A stretch of DNA of 63,137 nucleotides from positions 1 to 63,137 of the forward strand of contig JACPPI010000023.1 of the NCBI GenBank assembly GCA_016190985.1, written 5' to 3'. A program made the position numbers and the translations under genes. Positions 44,855 to 51,520 of the stretch are shown in pieces. The stretch is from Opitutia bacterium. GTDB taxonomy: Bacteria; Verrucomicrobiota; Verrucomicrobiia; Opitutales; Opitutaceae. Numbering within the stretch: the first letter of the stretch is position 1; each line of letters opens with the position of its first letter. Below the pieces are notes generated by a model. The model saw only the letters and a list, made by a program, of their open reading frames with translations. It did no database searches and was not told the origin of the DNA.

Positions 44855-46066
44855 ATGAAAAAACTGCACCTGTCCTCGTTGTTCATTCTGACCGTGGCGA
44901 CCGTCGTGCGCGCCCAGTCGCCCATGCCGCCGCCGCCACTGTCTCAGGCCGACGCCGACTGGGCCGTAGTGGAAAAGAGTTTCACCCCAGCCACCGCCAA
45001 TGCCGGCGCGCCGCGCCCGCCGCAAGACCAGAAGGCCGAGCTGATTCAGTGGGGCCTGCGCTACTATCGCGGCATACTCACTGCCGGCGCGGAGTTTTAT
45101 GAAAAGTATCCCGAGGACCCGCGCCGCTGGACCGCCGTGATGCAGATGCTCGACAAATCCGGCTGGATGACCGACGGCATCGAGACCGACGCTGCCAAGC
45201 AGGCCGCCGACACGGTCATCAGCGCCAGTGACCGCGTGCGGTGGAAAGAGAAGCTCGAAAAGCTGCGGCTCGCCGGTCTTGACGCGAAGGACACGCCGGC
45301 GCGCGCGCGGGTGTATTTCGACTCAAGGACATTCTCCCAGGTGCGCAACGCCGCCGGCAAGGCATTGCGCGAAAAGCGACCGGCAGATATCGCAGCCGTG
45401 AAAGCGGAATTCGACCGGCTCGCCGCCAAATATCCCGACCAACCGTCGATCGGCTCTTACGCGAACGGCTATGTCCAACTGAAAGAAGAGGCCGGCGCGA
45501 CTCCCGACGAGATCAAGCAGGAATGGCAAATGCTGGCACGCAGCGCGAGCGAAGCCGTCCGCAAAGTGGCGGAAGACCGGCTGCGCTTCCTCGATCTCAC
45601 GAGCCGGCCGCTCGACATGGTCTTCACGGCGGCCGATGGCCGCGCGGTGGATCTGGGCAGGTTGCGCGGCAAGGTCGTGCTGGTGGACTTCTGGGCGACG
45701 TGGTGCGGGCCGTGCAAGGAGGAGATTCCGAATGTGAAGAAGGTCTACGCGGCCTATCACGACCGGGGCTTCGAGGTTGTCGGCATCTCCCTCGAAAATG
45801 GCAAACTGACGCCCCAAGACACACCGGAGCAGACGGCGGCGAAACTGGCGGCCGCGAAGAAAATCCTGACCGACTTCACGGTCAAGGAGGAGATGCCCTG
45901 GCCGCAATACTTCGACGGCAAGTATTGGAAGAACGACATCTCGACGAAATATTCCATCAACGGCATCCCCGCGATGTTCCTCCTCGACCAGGACGGCAAG
46001 GTAGTGAGCACGAACGCGCGTGGCGAACTGTTGGAGCGCGAGGTGAAACGGCTGCTGAAGTTGTGA
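44855..46066 (+). CDS. TlpA-like thioredoxin-domain protein, copy 2
   Basis: The protein has 403 residues from MKKLHLSSLFILTVATVVRA (signal peptide). It shares the layout of copy 1: a helical domain to about residue 240, then AVDLGRLRGKVVLVDFWATW, W283-C284-G-P-C287 and VVGISLENGKLTPQDTPEQT. The C-terminus, MFLLDQDGKVVSTNARGELL and EREVKRLLKL, is nearly the same as copy 1. It lies 28 bp after copy 1. The N-terminal domain is much more diverged than the thioredoxin domain, suggesting duplication with divergence in the partner-binding part. Confidence 0.88.
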   Translation: MKKLHLSSLFILTVATVVRAQSPMPPPPLSQADADWAVVEKSFTPATANAGAPRPPQDQKAELIQWGLRYYRGILTAGAEFYEKYPEDPRRWTAVMQMLDKSGWMTDGIETDAAKQAADTVISASDRVRWKEKLEKLRLAGLDAKDTPARARVYFDSRTFSQVRNAAGKALREKRPADIAAVKAEFDRLAAKYPDQPSIGSYANGYVQLKEEAGATPDEIKQEWQMLARSASEAVRKVAEDRLRFLDLTSRPLDMVFTAADGRAVDLGRLRGKVVLVDFWATWCGPCKEEIPNVKKVYAAYHDRGFEVVGISLENGKLTPQDTPEQTAAKLAAAKKILTDFTVKEEMPWPQYFDGKYWKNDISTKYSINGIPAMFLLDQDGKVVSTNARGELLEREVKRLLKL

Positions 46067-46106
46067 TGCCGCCCGAACTCTCTCCCCGTCCCCTCTCCAA
46101 TATCCC

Positions 46107-47363
46107 ATGAAATCCCACTGGTTGGCCTTCGCCCTCATCTTTCTTCGCGCCGCCTCCGTCCCCGCCGTGGCGGCGGAAGCGCCGTCCGCGCCGTCGGCCG
46201 ACATGGCCTGGGCGGAGATCCGCGCGCTGGGTCTGCTGGAATATCAACCTGCCGGCGCGGCCGGGGAGACCTCAGTGCGCCGCCGCCTGGAGCTGCAGGA
46301 GCGGCACCAGCAACTCCTGCGGGAAAAAGGCCTGGCCTTCTACGCGGCGTTTCCGGACGACCCCCGCCGGTGGAGCCTCGTGTGGCGCATGAGCCAGAAC
46401 GTCCCCCGCTTCATCGTTGCCTACGGCCCGGACATCGACCGGAACATCCAGGCGGCGGAGGCCGGAGGCGACACGGACGCCGTGCTGCGAGCGAAGCTGG
46501 CGGCATCTGGCGACGTGAAGGTGGATGCCGCCGCGGCCGCGGCGTGGAAGTCCCGGCTCGCGGAGCTGGAGGCGGCGCTGCGGGCCGCGCCGGATCAGCC
46601 CGCCGACGTGCGCGAGGCGCTGGCCACCCGCGCCTTTTTTCAGGAAGCGCGGCCGCTGTTCGCCGGCGCGGGTCCGGGCCGGCCGCCGGACTGGGCGGCC
46701 CTGCGGGCCAAGATGCTGGACTTCACCGCCCGGTTTCCGGAGAGCGCCGCCCCGGCCGATCTGATGAGTGCGAACATGTATGCGTTCGAGGCCGCCCACA
46801 CCCCGGCCGAGGCCGCCGCCGCCTGGCGCAGGTTTGCCGATTTTCCGTATGAGCCGCTGGCCGAGAAGGCGCGCGGGAAAGCCCGGGCCTTCGAGGCGAT
46901 CAGCCGTCCGGTGGAGCTGGCCTTCACCGCCCTGGACGGCCGCGCGGTGGATGTGGCGAAACTGCGCGGCAAGGTGGTGCTGTTGGACTTCTGGGCGACG
47001 TGGTGCGGCCCGTGCATGATGGAGATGCCCAACGTGAAAAAGGTCTATGCGGCATATCACGATAAGGGTTTCGAGATCGTCGGCATCTCGTGCGACGTCG
47101 CGCCGGAGGGCGCGATGGGCAGTTGGGTGAAGGCCGCGCGGACCGGCCCGCAGGTGCTGGAGTTTTGCCAGAAGAACGACATGCCGTGGCCCGAGCACTA
47201 CGACGGCAAGAAGCACAACGAAGGCGGCAACTCGCTGGCGGCGCGCTTCGCCGTCACGGGCATCCCCGCCGCCTTCCTGCTGGACCAGACCGGCCAGGTC
47301 GTGGGACTGAACCTGCGCGGCGAAGCACTGGAGCTGGAAGTGAAGCGCTTATTGAAACTATGA
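46107..47363 (+). CDS. TlpA-like thioredoxin-domain protein, copy 3
   Basis: The protein has 418 residues from MKSHWLAFALIFLRAASVPA with a signal peptide. Residues 30-60 (APSAPSADMAWAEIRALGLL) resemble copy 1 (AATSADMAWAELSAGWVDQT). The thioredoxin domain carries W299-C300-G-P-C303 (VVLLDFWATWCGPCMMEMPN). Unlike the other copies, the middle insert has IVGISCDVAPEGAMGSWVKA with an additional Cys. It ends LEVKRLLKL. A fourth copy may have been lost: its last eight codons remain at 47400-47423. Confidence 0.88.
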   Translation: MKSHWLAFALIFLRAASVPAVAAEAPSAPSADMAWAEIRALGLLEYQPAGAAGETSVRRRLELQERHQQLLREKGLAFYAAFPDDPRRWSLVWRMSQNVPRFIVAYGPDIDRNIQAAEAGGDTDAVLRAKLAASGDVKVDAAAAAAWKSRLAELEAALRAAPDQPADVREALATRAFFQEARPLFAGAGPGRPPDWAALRAKMLDFTARFPESAAPADLMSANMYAFEAAHTPAEAAAAWRRFADFPYEPLAEKARGKARAFEAISRPVELAFTALDGRAVDVAKLRGKVVLLDFWATWCGPCMMEMPNVKKVYAAYHDKGFEIVGISCDVAPEGAMGSWVKAARTGPQVLEFCQKNDMPWPEHYDGKKHNEGGNSLAARFAVTGIPAAFLLDQTGQVVGLNLRGEALELEVKRLLKL

Positions 47364-47399
47364 GCCGACCCGCCTTCGCCGGGCTACGGCGCGGCAAGG

Positions 47400-47423
47400 G
47401 TGAAGCGGCTGCTGAAGCTGTAG
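47400..47423 (+). pseudogene. Remnant of a fourth TlpA-like gene (last 8 codons)
   Basis: The bases encode VKRLLKL-stop and match the ends of copies 1-3, especially copy 1 (CGGCTGCTGAAGCTGTAG identical). The remainder of that copy is missing. The intervening 36 bp is a CGCCTTCGCCGGGCTACGGC repeat unit. Confidence 0.6.
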
Positions 47424-47480
47424 GCGGCGCCCGGCGCCGCGGAGTTGAGCCTCCTTCGCCAAGGCTTCGGAGCCCAGGAA

Positions 47481-47501
47481 GCTGAGGGTTGAAAGTTGAG
47501 A
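47481..47501. repeat. TTGAGAG-type tandem repeat
   Basis: CTGAGGGTTGAAAGTTGAGA belongs to the same (TTGAGAG)n family as 50177-50204 inside dsbD, where it codes for LSTLNSQ. Here it lies between genes. Confidence 0.6.
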
Positions 47502-47556
47502 GATCCAAACACTGATCGCTTAAAGCTTAAAGCTTATCACTTACGGCTCAAATCCC

Positions 47557-47790
47557 ATGGTCGCTGAACGTTACTGTCTGTTGCCCCGCCCGGTGGCGTC
47601 GCTTCCGACGCGTGAGCCGATCACGCCCGCCGAGCAAGCCGTGCTCGCCTACCTCTGCGCCGGCTACAGCAATAAGGAGATCGCCAAGTTCCTCGGCAAA
47701 GCCGAGCCGACCGTGAAACATCAAGTGAGTGCATGTTTGAGGAAATTCGGCCTATCGTCGCGGACGAGATTGATGGCCGCACTGAGATAA
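47557..47790 (+). CDS. LuxR-type HTH DNA-binding protein (HTH only)
   Basis: This 77-residue protein is almost entirely a LuxR/GerE HTH: REPITPAEQAVLAYLCAGYS, NKEIAKFLGKAEPTVKHQVS, ACLRKFGLSSRTRLMAALR. The first 18 residues (MVAERYCLLPRPVASLPT) are not a receiver domain, so no phosphorylation input is present. It could be an orphan regulator for the TlpA/TonB cluster just upstream, or the end of a larger degraded regulator. Partial copies of its 3' end follow at 47831, 48633 and 51405, which argues for local duplication and decay. Confidence 0.8.
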   Translation: MVAERYCLLPRPVASLPTREPITPAEQAVLAYLCAGYSNKEIAKFLGKAEPTVKHQVSACLRKFGLSSRTRLMAALR

Positions 47791-47830
47791 GGTGAAACAC
47801 CCGCCTTCGCGATGCTTCGCCGAGGCAAGC

Positions 47831-47899
47831 CAGGTCAGCGCCTGTTTGAGGAAGTTTGGTCTGTCGGCGTGGACGAGATTGATGGCGGCGCTGCGGTAG
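47831..47899 (+). pseudogene. LuxR HTH remnant 1 (23 codons)
   Basis: The frame QVSACLRKFGLSAWTRLMAA then LR-stop repeats the end of the gene at 47557 almost exactly. No start or upstream part remains; the preceding 40 bp are a CGCCTTCGC...GAGGC repeat. Confidence 0.8.
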
Positions 47900-47917
47900 G
47901 GGTGCTTGCCTCGGAGG

Positions 47918-48328
47918 CTACGGTTCGTGGATCACCAGTTTGGGAAACCAGCGCCGGAAGTCGGCGGGGTTGCGGGTGATCAGGCCCTGGCGGTTCGAAG
48001 CAAACCCGCCGATCAGCAAATCGGCAACCGGCCGCTTGGGAATCTGCTGGCTGCGCCGGGCGGCCACATAGACGTGCCAGGCCGCGTGCGCCGCCTCGGT
48101 GTCGGCCGCCGTCCAAGCCTCGTGATGGGTGATGCCCGCCTGGTCGAGGAAGTTCTTTTGGTCCGCCAGATCACCCCCGAAGGCCGCCGCCAGCTCGACC
48201 ATCGTAACCGGACTGATGGCCAGGCCGTCTCGCAGCAGCTTCTCCAGAAGTTTGGCCGACGCCCGGCCGAACTGCGGATCATTCTCCAGCACGTCGAGCA
48301 CGACGCAGGTGTCGACCACCCAGGTCAT
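47918..48328 (-). CDS. vapC: VapC-type PIN-domain toxin
   Basis: The protein has 136 residues from MTWVVDTCVVLDVLENDPQF. PIN-domain acidic residues are D6, E45 (VTMVELAAAF), D103 (PVADLLIGGFA) and N120/D123 (ITRNPADFRRWF). It is expected to be an RNase cleaving tRNA or rRNA when free of its antitoxin. The start overlaps the antitoxin stop by 4 bp, the usual vapBC order. It ends IHEP. Confident as a PIN toxin; the RNA target is unknown. Confidence 0.88.
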   Translation of the reverse strand: MTWVVDTCVVLDVLENDPQFGRASAKLLEKLLRDGLAISPVTMVELAAAFGGDLADQKNFLDQAGITHHEAWTAADTEAAHAAWHVYVAARRSQQIPKRPVADLLIGGFASNRQGLITRNPADFRRWFPKLVIHEP

Positions 48329-48576
48329 GGATTTTTCTCACCCGCCCGCAACTCCCGCATCCACGCGGCGGTCCGGCGCGGCGCGGGCCGCCGCTTCCGC
48401 GCGTAACCGAGGACCGAGAGCGGCCCCGGGGGCTGCCCGGCCTCCACGACCACCCGGAACTCCCGGTCGGAAATCCGCACCCACTTGAAGCTCTGGCCGG
48501 AGCGCAGTTTCATGGCCTTGCGCAGGCTGGCCGGGACCGAAATCTGGCCGCGTTCCGTCAGGGTGGATTTGCTCAT
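48325..48576 (-). CDS. vapB: AbrB/MazE-fold antitoxin (VapB type)
   Basis: The protein has 83 residues from MSKSTLTERGQISVPASLRK. The AbrB swapped-hairpin motif is STLTERGQISVPASLRKAMK, then LRSGQSFKWVRISDREFRVV. The C-terminal part (GPLSVLGYARKRRPAPRRTA) should occupy the toxin. It is upstream of vapC by an ATGA overlap and presumably represses its own promoter, where TTGACA (48605-48610) and ATCATGT repeats lie. Confidence 0.85.
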   Translation of the reverse strand: MSKSTLTERGQISVPASLRKAMKLRSGQSFKWVRISDREFRVVVEAGQPPGPLSVLGYARKRRPAPRRTAAWMRELRAGEKNP

Positions 48577-48587
48577 GCCCCGTCAGT

Positions 48588-48610
48588 ATCATGTAGAAAC
48601 ATCATGTCAA
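48588..48610 (-). promoter_or_regulatory. vapBC promoter/operator
   Basis: On the minus strand TTGACA (48605-48610) is a consensus -35. Between it and the start lie two ATCATGT direct repeats (48588-48594, 48601-48607), forming an imperfect CATGATGTTTCTACATG palindrome. It is a plausible VapBC binding site; no clear -10 is assigned. Confidence 0.45.
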
Positions 48611-48632
48611 GGAGGGCCTCTCCTCCCGCCCG

Positions 48633-48656
48633 CGCCTCCTGGCGGCGTTGCGATAA
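48633..48656 (+). pseudogene. LuxR HTH remnant 2 (8 codons)
   Basis: The frame RLLAALR-stop (CGCCTCCTGGCGGCGTTGCG, then ATAA) corresponds to the end of the gene at 47557. It is short, so chance cannot be excluded alone. Confidence 0.45.
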
Positions 48657-48777
48657 GGACTTTTCGCATCGTTCTCTTTCACTTTATCACTCTCATTTTC
48701 TCCGTTTTCAAATCCGGTCGAGAGAAAGAGCAAGAGAACGAGAAGGAGAACGACCAGCAAAGGCGGCGTTGAGGTAG

Positions 48778-48824
48778 TGACGGAGGAGATCCCGCTCATC
48801 CTCGAGCGCTTCCGGACGGGATAG
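48778..48824 (+). pseudogene. Remnant of the helical-protein gene 3' end
   Basis: The frame VTEEIPLILERFRTG-stop matches the last codons of the 37280-38176 protein (VAEAIPLILERFRTDS). It is more than 10 kb from the source. The reading frame begins right after a TAG that ends the AALR trace. Confidence 0.7.
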
Positions 48825-48840
48825 ATGCTTGGATTGAAGT

Positions 48841-48896
48841 TGTGGGAGCGTGCTTGCACGCGACTGGTTCGTGTCGCGTGCAAGCACGCTCCCACA
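48841..48896. repeat. REP-like element, GTGGGAGC type
   Basis: The arms TGTGGGAGCGTGCTTGCACG and complement (perfect, 24 bp) surround TGGTTCGT. It lies 36 bp downstream of the dsbD stop. Confidence 0.85.
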
Positions 48897-48931
48897 CAAG
48901 TCAGGGTCATTCCAAAGTCAGCCCAAGCGCC

Positions 48932-51268
48932 CTATTTCGCCTTGGCGGCGGCGAGGGCCGCGAGCATCCGGTCCGGGGTGATGAGTTCGGGCAGGATCAC
49001 CGGGTCGGGCTTGCCGGGGGAATAGATCAGGTTGAAGGGCACGGCGGAGCGGTTCCAGCGCGCCAGCTCGGCGGTGATCTTCGGGTCGCGGTTGGTCCAG
49101 TCGGCGCGAAGCAGCACGACCTTGTCCTGCGCGAGCGCGGCGAGCACGGCGTCGTTGTGGAAGACCGTCGCCTTGTTCGTCTGGCAGGTGGCGCACCAGC
49201 GCGCAGTGAAATCCACGTAGACATAGCGGCCGGCGGCCTGCGCGGCGGCGATGGCCTCGGGGCTCCATTTCTCCCAGGTCACCTGGTAGCTGCCGGCGGG
49301 CGCGGCCTCGGCGGTCTTGGGCCAGCCGGTGAAGAGTCCGGCCGCGAGCAGCGCGGCGGCGGCGACGCGCCCGAACATCTGCTTGCCCGGCTGGCCGTGC
49401 GCCTGGCCGAAACGGCCGTAGGCCCACGCGGCCATCGCCACGAGCACGAAGCCAAACGCGATGGAGAGCAGCGCGGAGTCGTCGTCCTTGGTCTGCCCCG
49501 CGAGCACCCAGAGGAGCCAGCCGACGGTGGCGTAGAGCGGGAAGGCCATGAGCTGCTTGAAAGTCTCCATCCACGCGCCCGGCCGCGGCAGCAGCCTGAT
49601 GGCCGAAGGGAAAATCGAGAGCAGCAGGTAGGGCAGGGCCAGACCGATCGCGATGGCGGTGAAGACCAGAATAGACTCGAAGGCCGACAGCGAAAGCGCG
49701 GCGCCGAGGGCCGGCGCCAGGAACGGCGCGCTGCACGGCGTGGCGACGAGCGTGGCGAGCGCGCCGGTGAAGAACGAGCCGGCGAAGCCCTCCTTCATCT
49801 GGAGATCGCCGCCGACACCGGTCGCGGCCAGGCCGATCTCAAACAGCCCGCTCAGGTTGAGCGCGAAGATCAGCAGGAACACCGCCATGCCGAACACGAA
49901 GGCCGGCGACTGGAGCTGGAAGCCCCAGCCGAGCTGCGCGCCGCCCGCGCGCAGCACGAGCAACACGCCCGCCAGGACCCAGAACGAGACCAGCACGCCG
50001 GCCGTGAACACGAGGCCGTGCTGCACGATCTTCGTCTTGTCGTTGCCGGACTGGTTGACGAAGCCGAGGATCTTGATGCCGAGCACGGGGAAGACGCAGG
50101 GCATGAGGTTGAGGATGATGCCGCCGGCGAAGGCGAGGAAGAGGGTGGCGAGGAGGCCGCCGGGGGCGGCTTGCGGTTGAGAGTTGAGGGTTGAGAGTTG
50201 AGAGCCTGAACCGGGCTTGCCGGGAACCGCAGACGCTTGAGGCCTTTTGTCCGCGCCGAATTTCACGTCCACCAGGATGCCGCCGTAGCCGCTGGCGGGC
50301 TTGAACCCGTTGCTGGCGACGAGCACGCCCTTCAGGCCGGGCGCGGCGGCATCGGCGGCGGCGTCCGCCGCGAGTTCGAGCACCCACGCGCCGTTTTCCT
50401 CACGCACGGCCTGGGCGGCGGCGTAGTCGACGAGGGCGTTCTCGTCGAAATAATGCAGGCCGGCCGGCTTGTGGGTGTTGCCGGCGGCGGGCGCGGCGCG
50501 GAGCGTGATCTTGGCGCCGGCGCGCTGCGCGGTGAAAATCCAATCCTTGGAGGCGGTCGGCAGATCGGAGAGGGCGTTGTTGAAGAGGCGGGCGATCGCG
50601 GTGTTCTCGGGGGTTTTCTGCGCGGAGACCGGGAGCGTGAGCGAGACCTTGGCGTCGCCGGGCATGCAGACGTCCTTGCACATGAGCCACTCGGTGGCGG
50701 CCTGGAGGTTAATGCTGGTGCCGGGTGCTGCGGACCCCGTTGCGGCCGCCCCGTTGCCCGTTGCTACGGGCCCGGGGTTCGTCCCAGCCGTCGCTTGGCG
50801 TAGCTGGCCGCCCGGGGTTTGTCCTGCGTTCTGCTCCGGCCGGCTGCCCGCGCCTTTGGCGCTGCCGGCCCCTGAGGTCGCAAACTCAGGCAAAGGTGGC
50901 GTAATCTGCGTGAAGAGGAAAACCTCCCCCTCGTAGCCGTTGCCGGTGACCTTGCCGGCGGTGTCTTTGACGACGTGCGGCGCGGGCCACACGATCGGGC
51001 CGGCGGTGTAACCGGCGGGGAGCGTCCAGTTGACCGAGGTCGGGTAGCCGGTGCCGGCGTTGATCCAGTAGCTGTGCCAGTGCGCGTCGTGGTTCAGCTT
51101 CAGCGCGACCCAGAAGGGCTGGCCGGGCTGGATGGAGGTGGCGGCGGCGACCAGCTCGACCTGCACGGCGCCGTTGCGGACGGGCTTGGCGCCGGCGGGC
51201 GCGGGCAGGGCGAGCAGCCCGATCGACAGGCTCAGGGCCGGGAGGCGAAGCAGACGGGCAAATTTCAT
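48932..51268 (-). CDS. dsbD: DsbD-type thiol:disulfide interchange protein with repeat insertions
   Basis: The protein has 778 residues with signal peptide (MKFARLLRLPALSLSIGLLA). The N-terminal DsbD-alpha-like domain has EWLMCKDVCMPGDAKV. The membrane domain has the two Cys segments NLMPCVFPVLGIKILGF and ATPCSAPFLAPALGAALS. The C-terminal thioredoxin domain has FTARWCATCQTNKATVFHND. Electrons pass from cytosolic thioredoxin to periplasmic thiol proteins, and the three TlpA-like proteins upstream are natural clients. Residues about 125-178 (SGAGSAKGAGSRPEQNAG and on) and 355-364 (LSTLNSQ) derive from dispersed DNA repeats read in frame, in loops outside the core. Confidence 0.92.
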   Translation of the reverse strand: MKFARLLRLPALSLSIGLLALPAPAGAKPVRNGAVQVELVAAATSIQPGQPFWVALKLNHDAHWHSYWINAGTGYPTSVNWTLPAGYTAGPIVWPAPHVVKDTAGKVTGNGYEGEVFLFTQITPPLPEFATSGAGSAKGAGSRPEQNAGQTPGGQLRQATAGTNPGPVATGNGAAATGSAAPGTSINLQAATEWLMCKDVCMPGDAKVSLTLPVSAQKTPENTAIARLFNNALSDLPTASKDWIFTAQRAGAKITLRAAPAAGNTHKPAGLHYFDENALVDYAAAQAVREENGAWVLELAADAAADAAAPGLKGVLVASNGFKPASGYGGILVDVKFGADKRPQASAVPGKPGSGSQLSTLNSQPQAAPGGLLATLFLAFAGGIILNLMPCVFPVLGIKILGFVNQSGNDKTKIVQHGLVFTAGVLVSFWVLAGVLLVLRAGGAQLGWGFQLQSPAFVFGMAVFLLIFALNLSGLFEIGLAATGVGGDLQMKEGFAGSFFTGALATLVATPCSAPFLAPALGAALSLSAFESILVFTAIAIGLALPYLLLSIFPSAIRLLPRPGAWMETFKQLMAFPLYATVGWLLWVLAGQTKDDDSALLSIAFGFVLVAMAAWAYGRFGQAHGQPGKQMFGRVAAAALLAAGLFTGWPKTAEAAPAGSYQVTWEKWSPEAIAAAQAAGRYVYVDFTARWCATCQTNKATVFHNDAVLAALAQDKVVLLRADWTNRDPKITAELARWNRSAVPFNLIYSPGKPDPVILPELITPDRMLAALAAAKAK
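50177..50204. repeat. TTGAGAG-type repeat inside dsbD
   Basis: A tract of TTGAGAG/TTGAGGG units, TTGAGAGTTGAGGGTTGAGA then GTTGAGAG, codes for LSTLNSQ on the dsbD strand. It lies in the linker between the N-terminal domain and the first membrane helix. Confidence 0.7.
50735..50896. repeat. Dispersed repeat inserted in frame in dsbD
   Basis: It shares CCCCGTTGC, the 17-mer GCCCGGGGTTTGTCCTG and TCAGGCAAAGG, in order, with the intergenic copy at 442-536. On the dsbD strand it codes a Gly/Ala/Pro/Gln-rich loop. Confidence 0.75.
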
Positions 51269-51404
51269 CGGAAGGTGAGAGTAGGCGGGGCGGGGTTTAT
51301 TTCAAATGCGGCAAGCAGCCGCATGCTGCCCCGCCCGCTCCGAAACACAAGGCTCCGGCCGTGGTCCGATGGGACCACGAGCCGGGATTCAGAACAGCCA
51401 GGCT

Positions 51405-51437
51405 TCCCGGATGAGATTAATGGCGGCCTTGCGGTAG
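51405..51437 (+). pseudogene. LuxR HTH remnant 3
   Basis: The frame SRMRLMAALR-stop corresponds to the end of the 47557 gene. After the stop, GGGCGCTTGCCTCGGG resembles GGGGTGCTTGCCTCGG after remnant 1, showing that the copies share downstream sequence as well. Confidence 0.65.
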
Positions 51438-51520
51438 GGCGCTTGCCTCGGGCGCGCCATCGCTTAGGACACATGGCCCATAGGCGCGGCGCGGCCGGCC
51501 TGTTAAACTGAACTTCCCCT

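Larger units (their letters stand above)
48577..48931. other. 355-bp gene-free debris region
   Basis: From left to right: the vapBC promoter, an RLLAALR-stop remnant (48633-48656), an AG-rich tract (GAGAAAGAGCAAGAGAACGA, 48722-48755), an AALR-stop trace (48763-48777), a helical-protein remnant (48778-48824), then a REP element (48841-48896). No intact ORF is supported. Confidence 0.7.

Noticed and set aside
48722-48755. AG-rich tract as a purine-rich regulatory element
   Set aside because: It is a simple low-complexity GAGAAAGAG tract within gene-end debris; nothing supports a function.
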